Shown here in pieces: positions 6,125 through 10,460 of a DNA stretch of 10,460 nt. A program made the translations under genes and the position numbers. The notes under the pieces are model-generated. The model had not been told where the DNA came from. It ran no database searches and saw only the letters and a list, made by a program, of their open reading frames with translations. Position 1 is the first letter of the stretch. Every line of letters begins with the position of its first letter. The DNA is from Clostridiales bacterium (GTDB lineage: Bacteria; Bacillota; Clostridia; Oscillospirales; Oscillospiraceae): positions 1-10,460 of the forward strand of contig DQDL01000061.1 in NCBI GenBank assembly GCA_003533405.1. Direction: 5' to 3'.

Positions 6125-6757
6125 TTAATTTCCGCTGAGCGCTTTAACGAACATCTCGCTGAGATGGAGCATCCTGCTGTCGTAATCAAGCTCTCTTGCG
6201 CTGGGGCTGCCGCCTATGGAAAGGCGCTGCATTATGCCCAGAATTGCGTCGTAGGAGTTGTAGTATATCTCCTTCACGTCCACCTCGGGGCTTATCGAGC
6301 CGTCGGCAAGACCCTTGCGGATGGCCTTCGCCATGGGGCCTCCTGAGGTCTCAAACGGCTCGGGCGGCTGGTTTTTTATCTCGTGCAGCCTGCCTGCTGC
6401 CTGTAGGGTCAGCTCCGCATCGAGTGTGAAGCGCATGCCCTTGGGGTCGAGGTGATACAGCTTCGAGTAGCACAAGAGCACGTTTGCCGCGTCCTCAAGA
6501 CCGGTCGTGCCGCCGTCGGAATTTTCATGCGACATACGGTCGATAAGCGCAAGTATCCTGTTCCAATACAGCAGCGACGCAGCCAAAACAAGATCGGCCT
6601 TGGTCTCAAAATACCGAAAAACCGAGCGCTCCGTGAGTCCGGAGCGGCGTGCAACGTCGGCGACCTTGGTTTTCTCTATTCCGTTTTCCAAAAAACTATC
6701 AAGGGCGTTCTCGATTACGAGCCTGATGTTTTTTTCTCTCAGCTCCTCGTGCGGCAA
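6125..6757 (-). CDS. TetR/AcrR-family regulator, probable repressor of the dehydratase operon
   Basis: The 210-aa protein has a typical TetR N-terminal helix-turn-helix domain: residues 11-26 form helix 1, and 29-50 (KTKVADVARRSGLTERSVFRYF) the recognition region with the RYFETKADL continuation. The C-terminal ligand-binding half is all-helical by pattern and not recognisable at family level. Translation appears to begin at TTG (6755-6757), since GGAGGG lies seven bases before it and no ATG occurs before the HTH; such a start would keep the level low. It is transcribed in the same direction as the dehydratase genes and just upstream. Matching palindromes occur at its own promoter and at the operon promoter, the usual arrangement for autoregulation plus control of a neighbouring operon. 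The ligand may be a hydroxy acid or acyl-CoA, but this is inference. Confidence 0.9.
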   Translation of the reverse strand: MPHEELREKNIRLVIENALDSFLENGIEKTKVADVARRSGLTERSVFRYFETKADLVLAASLLYWNRILALIDRMSHENSDGGTTGLEDAANVLLCYSKLYHLDPKGMRFTLDAELTLQAAGRLHEIKNQPPEPFETSGGPMAKAIRKGLADGSISPEVDVKEIYYNSYDAILGIMQRLSIGGSPSARELDYDSRMLHLSEMFVKALSGN

Positions 6758-6779
6758 ATGCTGTCCCTCCCTATGTATG

Positions 6780-6796
6780 TGTCAGTCTGACTGACA
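6780..6796. promoter_or_regulatory. TetR operator O2, at the tetR promoter
   Basis: TGTCAG-TCTGA-CTGACA with perfect 6-bp arms, preceded by GTATG as in the O1 copy. It lies 6 bases downstream of the -10 box, covering the expected transcription start, an ideal position for autorepression. Confidence 0.8.
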
Positions 6797-6801
6797 GGTA
6801 C

Positions 6802-6830
6802 AGTTTACAGCAGAAAAATTCAAAAGTCAA
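6802..6830 (-). promoter_or_regulatory. Promoter of the first TetR gene
   Basis: Minus-strand TTGACT (6825-6830), 17-base spacer, TAAACT (6802-6807). Upstream of it, 6831-6956 holds no gene that I can support. Confidence 0.65.
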
Positions 6831-6956
6831 GCCCCTGAATATAGATTTTTCGATATGGTCCGGAAGCGTGATACGGAAGTGTGAGCAACACCCGAAAACA
6901 CATTGAAAATCCTACATTTTTACGGCATAGACGCACGGGTTTATTACGAAAAAACA

Positions 6957-6985
6957 ATCCGCCTCTGTATCGCACAGGGGCGGAT
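6957..6985 (-). terminator. Strong minus-strand terminator behind a truncated gene tail
   Basis: Positions 6957-6968 pair with 6974-6985 (12 bp, one G-U) around ATCGC. On the minus strand the stem is followed by TGTTTTTTCG, a good U-tract. The only coding sequence before it is the short tail at 6993-7067, which implies that the real gene it served is mostly lost. Confidence 0.8.
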
Positions 6986-6992
6986 CTGCTTA

Positions 6993-7067
6993 TTTGTCAT
7001 ACGGGACTCGGAAATAGTCCAGATACTTCTTAAACCTGTCCTGTGCAGCCAGACAAGTATCACGCAT
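6993..7067 (-). pseudogene. Truncated minus-strand gene tail (25-codon open frame)
   Basis: Minus-strand reading gives 24-25 codons beginning ATG and ending QDRFKKYLDYFRVPYDK-stop, eight bases before the strong terminator. The composition looks like real protein and the stop-plus-terminator layout fits a genuine gene 3' end. Immediately upstream are two consecutive TAG codons in frame and no ribosome-binding site, so either it is the 3' remnant of a longer gene or a very small ORF by chance. Family unknown. Confidence 0.4.
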
Positions 7068-7260
7068 CTACTACAAGTTCGTCGGGTATCTGGACATTGA
7101 TCCCACGCAGTGCCATCCGAACTACACCGCCGACATCCGTGAGGGCGTCGCCATTGAGTATGTATCCTGCGAGCCGTCGGACAGTCTGAAAGAGCTGTTC
7201 CCGGAGGGATACAACGCGGATGATGATTCTTTTGAGGAAGAAGAAATGGAGCAGGCGTAA
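7064..7260 (+). pseudogene. Plus-strand 3' gene remnant, possibly serine-recombinase C-terminal tail
   Basis: From the ATC at about 7066 an open plus-strand frame without a start encodes about 64 residues beginning IYYKFVGYLDIDPTQCHPNY and ending with an acidic tail DDDSFEEEEMEQA before TAA at 7258-7260. The same frame is closed by TAG about 50 bases earlier, and no ATG precedes it, so the 5' part is missing. The IYYKFVGYL stretch resembles the end of DUF4368-type large serine recombinases found in clostridial mobile elements, but this is a weak resemblance from memory; the rest is unrecognised. With the minus-strand tail next door it marks a rearrangement joint near 7050-7070. Confidence 0.5.
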
Positions 7261-7287
7261 ACCCGCTCCGGACACGATAATAAAGAA

Positions 7288-7317
7288 GTGGATGTAACTG
7301 AAATCAGTTACATCCGC
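7288..7317. terminator. 14-bp hairpin between the two gene remnants
   Basis: Positions 7288-7301 pair with 7304-7317 with one G-U pair; the loop is very tight (AA, realistically opened to four bases). It lies 27 bases after the plus-strand remnant's stop and also beyond the histidine-phosphatase remnant on the minus strand. No clear U-tract on either side, so terminator function is only likely. Confidence 0.5.
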
Positions 7318-7394
7318 TCAATATGAAAGTAAAGACCAATTCTGATACCAAATGCACAACCCCGGGGCCAGATGGATCTGTTCACGGATTATGA

Positions 7395-7571
7395 GCAAAA
7401 GGATGCTGAGTCCGAAGCCACACACCGCGTCAAAGTCAATTTCCCCAATCCGCTCTCTCGCAGCACGAGCCTGATCTCTTCCCCTGTCATTCAGAGGTTC
7501 ATCCGTCAGCCCCTGCATCAGTTTTCCTTTGTTCAGATTGGTTTGACCATGTCTCCGCTTGATTACCGGAA
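7395..7571 (-). pseudogene. Decayed histidine phosphatase (phosphoglycerate-mutase-like) gene
   Basis: The minus strand encodes, in one frame, RRHGQTNLNKGKLMQGLTDE and then PLNDRGRDQARAARERIGEIDFDAV. This is the catalytic RHGxT loop followed by the GxxDxPLNxxGxxQA signature of the histidine phosphatase superfamily. Before RHGQT the frame soon reaches a TGA, while an ATG-AAG start lies in another frame, so a small indel separates start and catalytic loop. After FDAV the frame no longer resembles the expected SSPLxRAxxTA and ends about 40 codons later. Normal members have about 180-230 aa, so most of the C-terminal half, including the second catalytic His, is gone. No function is expected. Confidence 0.75.
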
Positions 7572-7616
7572 GACCTCTTCATTTTCTAAACCCGTATTAC
7601 ACTGCTCTGCTTGCTC

Positions 7617-9497
7617 TTAGCTGAAGAACTGCATGATGGACTGGTGACTCTTCCGGTCTTCCCATTCAAAGTGCGATATCATCTGCTTCAGCTCAGGAAT
7701 GTGCTTTTCATAGATTTCCCTGGGGGTAACGCCTTTATCCACACAGAGACTTGCCGCACAGCCGACGGCCACGCCGTGCTCAGCCCCGTTTGCCATCAGT
7801 TTGGTGTTGCATCCGACCACTCGGGTAACGCTGATTTGCTTGCCGACCATCATTAGATTTGGCACATCCTTCGAGTAAAGACTGCGGAACGGAATCCAGT
7901 ATGGCTTCATATCCCGGATGTCCCAGATCCAGGAGGTCAGACGGAAATCATAGGTTGGGTTCTCCATACAGTGGATGCAGATCGCCCCGTCCTGCTGCAC
8001 GACAGCGTCCGAAAAGATCGCATGCTCGCGAATTTCGTTCTCATTTACGACATAGTCCCCTATAATTCGGCAAAACTCGCCACTGGCAAAGGTATGGTGA
8101 ATCCACTCAAATTCCAGATTCGCATACTTTTTCGGTTGAGCCTTTTTTACGTTATACATAGTTCCATAAAGGGCGCAAAGCAGATGATCGCGGATTTCCT
8201 CGCCGTCACAGAAGAGATCCAATGTCTGACCATACTCCCAGTAATGGGTACCGGGAAAGAAATCGATAATATCCACCTTCGGGAAGCAGTGATACTTCAA
8301 GGAGCTCACTCCGAGGCCGGGCAGATTTGCCATCTGCTTCATCTTCTTTCTGCTCAGACGCTGTCCTGTTACATCCGGACCATACTGATTATCTTTTCCA
8401 AGCGCTGCAAGCTGTCCGTTCAGGTCGCCAAAGTCCCTGGCAACTTCCAGTGCCCATGGTACCTCCGGAAACTCCACAGGATTCGGCGCCTCATGCAAAT
8501 GATAGAGAACGGTATGACCGTGGTGCACTTCATCGGGCGCATCTGGCGCCAGACTCTCATTATAGGCACTCTTTCCCTCACGTCCGGTGCGAATCTCAGC
8601 TCCGGCCGGTCTGGCTACTGCGCCCTTGCCGGATGCATCGATGAAGATCTCTGCCGAATAACGTGTCTCACTTCCCGTCAGCAGGTTTCTTGCGTCGACA
8701 GCGGCAATCTTCTCCCCGTTTTTCTGAACGTCAAAGACCTTTTCGTTCAGAAGAACCGTTATGTTCGGCTCTGCCTTCAGCATGGCAATGACCGCCATAT
8801 CCCCGTTCTCTTCCCGTTCACACATCTGCATGACCAACTCGCCCTTATAGCCACGTGGACCAAGTCCAATCTCTACGCTGGCGTTACCGCAGAGAACCGG
8901 TCGATCCGTCAGCAACAAGACCCGGCTACCGGTCTTCGCCGCAACGAGTGCGGCCGAGCATCCGGCCATTCCACCTCCTACCACGACGACATCATATGTT
9001 CCGCCATCCACCGGGATTTCCGAGATACCAAGCAGCTTCTTTCTCCACGTGCGGTCCACCTGCTTTCCTGTCTCCGGTGGCGCATCCTCAGGATCCGTTG
9101 AGAAATAGATGGCATCGCAGCGCCCTTCAAAGCCGGTGAGGTCATGGAGACGAAGTTCATTCTTGCCTTCCCTTAGCTCAACCGTCCCCGCCTTCTCCCA
9201 GATCCAGTCATTTTCTCCGCTCTCTCCAAGTGTCGTCAGCTTCTGCCCGTTTACCAGCAGTTCAAAACGGCCTGGATGGTACTTCGGCACCCAGTCACGG
9301 ACTCTTGCCCACACATAGTATCTTCCTGCCGTTGGGCATGACAGATGGGTCGTCGCATCCGCCACCGGGCGGCCAAGGCCGTGCGCCAGGAGATAGGGAG
9401 ACCCCATCTCCGTTTCAAACTGTGTATCCAGCGACCAACCGCCGTAGTCTTCAAAGCTCTCAGCCTCACAGAGAAGTCGATTTGCGTTGTTCTTCAT
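7617..9497 (-). CDS. FAD-dependent oxidoreductase (FAD_oxidored type) with N-terminal carbohydrate-binding-like domain
   Basis: The 626-aa protein joins two parts. Residues 8-135 form a beta-rich module with EAESFEDYGGWSLDTQF, GSPYLLAHGLGRPVADA and GRYYVWARVRDWV, a pattern known from xanthan-lyase/golvesin-type beta-sandwich modules in polysaccharide-related proteins. From about residue 167 comes a flavoprotein: YDVVVVGGGMAGCSAAL (168-184, GxGxxG FAD loop), DRPVLCGNASVEIGLGPRG (198-216), IFIDASGKGAVARPAGAE in the middle and PNLMMVGKQISVTRVVG...GVAVGCAASLC near the end. This fits the PF12831-type family. No signal peptide, so cytoplasmic despite the carbohydrate-binding-like module. The ATG has AAAGGCGG eight bases upstream. 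It is divergent from a TetR gene across 196 bases, the usual sign that the regulator controls it. Substrate unknown; a sugar or glycoside oxidation is a reasonable guess. No obvious terminator hairpin follows its stop. Confidence 0.85.
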   Translation of the reverse strand: MKNNANRLLCEAESFEDYGGWSLDTQFETEMGSPYLLAHGLGRPVADATTHLSCPTAGRYYVWARVRDWVPKYHPGRFELLVNGQKLTTLGESGENDWIWEKAGTVELREGKNELRLHDLTGFEGRCDAIYFSTDPEDAPPETGKQVDRTWRKKLLGISEIPVDGGTYDVVVVGGGMAGCSAALVAAKTGSRVLLLTDRPVLCGNASVEIGLGPRGYKGELVMQMCEREENGDMAVIAMLKAEPNITVLLNEKVFDVQKNGEKIAAVDARNLLTGSETRYSAEIFIDASGKGAVARPAGAEIRTGREGKSAYNESLAPDAPDEVHHGHTVLYHLHEAPNPVEFPEVPWALEVARDFGDLNGQLAALGKDNQYGPDVTGQRLSRKKMKQMANLPGLGVSSLKYHCFPKVDIIDFFPGTHYWEYGQTLDLFCDGEEIRDHLLCALYGTMYNVKKAQPKKYANLEFEWIHHTFASGEFCRIIGDYVVNENEIREHAIFSDAVVQQDGAICIHCMENPTYDFRLTSWIWDIRDMKPYWIPFRSLYSKDVPNLMMVGKQISVTRVVGCNTKLMANGAEHGVAVGCAASLCVDKGVTPREIYEKHIPELKQMISHFEWEDRKSHQSIMQFFS

Positions 9498-9693
9498 GTT
9501 CTAATCCGCCTTTCGTCGCATTGATAAGAGAATAACACTCTGAACGGATTATACGACAGAACCATTGAAACCACCATGGTTAAAAAGGACTTTCTCTGGT
9601 AATTTCGGTATGCTCTGGTATAAAAACTTGCGATCTTTCTCCACCTGTGTTATATTGTACCCGATATCTGATTACATATGGAGGTGGATGAGC
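9498..9693. promoter_or_regulatory. Divergent promoter region between oxidoreductase and TetR genes
   Basis: For the oxidoreductase (minus) a perfect TATAAT lies at 9548-9553 but without a good -35, so an activator or altered control is possible. For the TetR gene (plus) TTGCGA (9628-9633), 17 bases and TATATT (9651-9656). Between them, CTCTGGTA occurs twice in direct orientation (9594-9601 and 9613-9620, 19-bp period, about two helix turns), and AACCAT (9560-9565) faces ATGGTT (9576-9581). These are candidate regulator sites; none is proven. Confidence 0.55.
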
Positions 9694-10287
9694 ATGAGGC
9701 CGTACTCCAAACTTGCGCTGGTTGATGCTTTTATGCATCAGGCCCAGACTGTTCCAATCGACAGTATCACCGTGAAAAGTCTTGTTGCGGAGACGGAAAT
9801 GAATCCCAAGACCTTCTATTATCACTTCAACGGGATCACGGACATGCTAAAATGGAGCTTCGAACGGGAGCTGTCAGCCCTGTTTCCCGACAGCTTAGTC
9901 AGTGCGGAGTCGGATTGGGGAAGCGACATTCTGAAAATCATGTCTTATCTGGAGAAAAGGCAGTCGATTCTTTGTCAAATCGCTGACTCCAAATACTGGC
10001 CGGAAATGCGGTTCTTTTTCTGCCAAATGTATGAGCGCTACTGTGCGTTGCTTCTCAAGGGAGTGATAAAAATCGTTGAGAGAACTGACAACATACCGAG
10101 CAACCTCAGCGATGAAGCGTTTCAGATCAATGTTCATTATTATGGCTTGCTGTTTTATTCCTATGCAGAACGATGGGTTCTCAGCGGCTGCTCAGTTCCA
10201 AAGGAGAAGTATTTTAAAAATTGCATTGACGTAATCGGCGAGAAGGCAATGCACGATGCCGTCCGCCGTTTTCGCACACAGATATGA
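9694..10287 (+). CDS. TetR/AcrR-family regulator, divergent from the FAD oxidoreductase gene
   Basis: With the start used here the protein has 197 aa. The N-terminal HTH domain is clear: residues 5-15 helix 1, 24-45 (SITVKSLVAETEMNPKTFYYHF) the helix-turn-helix ending in the FYYHF signature of TetR proteins. The remaining 140 residues are helical and not assignable to a ligand class. The frame is open to 9565, but ATG at 9694 is chosen because GGAGGT lies eight bases before it and the TTGCGA/TATATT promoter lies inside the longer frame; an ATG two codons earlier sits too close to the ribosome-binding site. Divergent layout suggests control of the oxidoreductase and of itself. The two TetR proteins in this window are not closely similar by eye. 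Confidence 0.88.
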   Translation: MRPYSKLALVDAFMHQAQTVPIDSITVKSLVAETEMNPKTFYYHFNGITDMLKWSFERELSALFPDSLVSAESDWGSDILKIMSYLEKRQSILCQIADSKYWPEMRFFFCQMYERYCALLLKGVIKIVERTDNIPSNLSDEAFQINVHYYGLLFYSYAERWVLSGCSVPKEKYFKNCIDVIGEKAMHDAVRRFRTQI

Positions 10288-10325
10288 CAACAGACGCAAA
10301 TTCCGCGTGGTCAATACCCATAACC

Positions 10326-10354
10326 GAGAGAGCCCAGAAATACTGGGCTCTTTC
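10326..10354 (+). terminator. Terminator of the second TetR gene
   Basis: Positions 10326-10337 pair with 10343-10354 (one G-U) around AAATA, with core AGAGCCCAG/CTGGGCTCT. It begins 39 bases after the tetR stop. Its Ts are partly within the stem. Confidence 0.75.
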
Positions 10355-10369
10355 CGATAGGAAAAATTA

Positions 10370-10409
10370 AAAGGTACGCAGCCGTTTGTATTAACGACTG
10401 CGTACCTTT
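10370..10409 (-). terminator. Terminator downstream of the initiator tRNA gene
   Basis: Positions 10370-10381 pair perfectly with 10398-10409, and an inner CGTT/AACG extends the stem past one mismatch to a 6-nt loop. On the minus strand it is followed by TAATTTTTCC, a good U-tract. It starts just one base after the tRNA's CCA end, so it belongs to the tRNA transcript. Confidence 0.85.
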
Positions 10410-10410
10410 G

Positions 10411-10460
10411 TGGTTGCGGAGGAGGGATTTGAACCCACGACCTTCGGGTTATGAGCCCGA
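10411..10460 (-). tRNA. tRNA-Met (CAT), initiator type, 3' part only
   Basis: The minus strand shows an anticodon arm TCGGG-CTCATAA-CCCGA with CAT anticodon, variable loop AGGTCG, a T-arm with GGTTCGAATCC, and an acceptor 3' strand CTCCGCA followed by discriminator A and encoded CCA. The three consecutive G-C pairs next to the anticodon loop, and A at the last acceptor position (72), are initiator tRNA-fMet hallmarks. The D-arm and 5' acceptor strand lie beyond the window edge, so the 1-72 mismatch cannot be checked. Confidence 0.85.

Noticed and set aside
6903..7100. 65-codon plus-strand frame across the scar region
   Set aside because: It runs through the strong terminator hairpin, has no ribosome-binding site and no protein-like pattern.
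7971..9101. 376-codon open frame on the plus strand opposite the FAD oxidoreductase
   Set aside because: No family resemblance, and it lies wholly within a gene with a clear FAD-binding motif on the other strand.
9565..9693. 43-codon N-terminal extension of the second TetR protein
   Set aside because: It covers the promoter, has no ribosome-binding site and would place the HTH domain unusually far from the N-terminus.
1..10416. GTGGTTG at 1-7 and at 10410-10416 as a possible att direct repeat
   Set aside because: Seven bases are too short to be meaningful and the sequences diverge at once on both sides.
1..10460. CRISPR array, transposase or intact integrase
   Set aside because: No regularly spaced repeats and no such domain were found on either strand.

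Overview
The window looks like a chromosomal stretch from an anaerobic, gut-type Firmicute (class Clostridia, possibly Oscillospirales/Ruminococcaceae-like). The evidence is a 2-hydroxyacyl-CoA dehydratase gene pair (an oxygen-sensitive fermentation enzyme family), a 2,4-diaminopentanoate-dehydrogenase-like gene, strong Gram-positive Shine-Dalgarno sequences (AAGGAGG, GGAGGT), sigma-A-like promoters and an initiator tRNA with encoded CCA. The core genes are fairly GC-rich; the first gene (76-711) is visibly more AT-rich. Species cannot be named from the sequence alone.

Layout. (1) 76-711, minus: a membrane-anchored protein with a PLD-like/DUF5919-like body, monocistronic, with a near-consensus promoter and a perfect 18-bp hairpin after it. 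(2) 875-1963, minus: a DapB-fold NAD(P)-dependent dehydrogenase of the 2,4-diaminopentanoate dehydrogenase type, monocistronic with its own promoter and terminator. (3) 2198-2752, minus: a beta-carbonic anhydrase with its own promoter. (4) 3068-6016, minus: a three-gene operon of two 2-hydroxyacyl-CoA dehydratase-family subunits (401 and 522 aa) and a 51-aa single-pass membrane protein, preceded by a TetR gene (6125-6757). (5) about 6957-7570: a scar with a minus-strand gene tail and its terminator, a plus-strand gene tail without a start, and a decayed histidine-phosphatase gene. (6) 7617-9497, minus: a large FAD-dependent oxidoreductase with an N-terminal beta-sandwich-like domain, divergent from a second TetR gene (9694-10287, plus). 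(7) 10411-10460: the 3' half of an initiator tRNA-Met on the minus strand, cut by the window edge, with a strong terminator downstream of it.

The most useful observation is a matching pair of 17-bp palindromes, TGTCAG-N5-CTGACA, one at the promoter of the first TetR gene and one just upstream of the dehydratase operon. They share the flank GTATG as well. This predicts that this TetR represses both itself and the operon, probably released by a substrate or acyl-CoA intermediate of the dehydratase. No ASKHA-type activator ATPase, CoA-transferase or electron-transfer partner is seen, so the substrate is open. The 51-aa membrane protein as last gene of this operon is the least explained part.

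The segment from about 7000 to the tRNA gene has several signs of accessory DNA: broken genes, a self-contained oxidoreductase/regulator pair, and a tRNA gene at its edge. No transposase, intact integrase, direct att repeat or CRISPR array is visible. All functional assignments are from recognition of motifs by eye; no database search was made.
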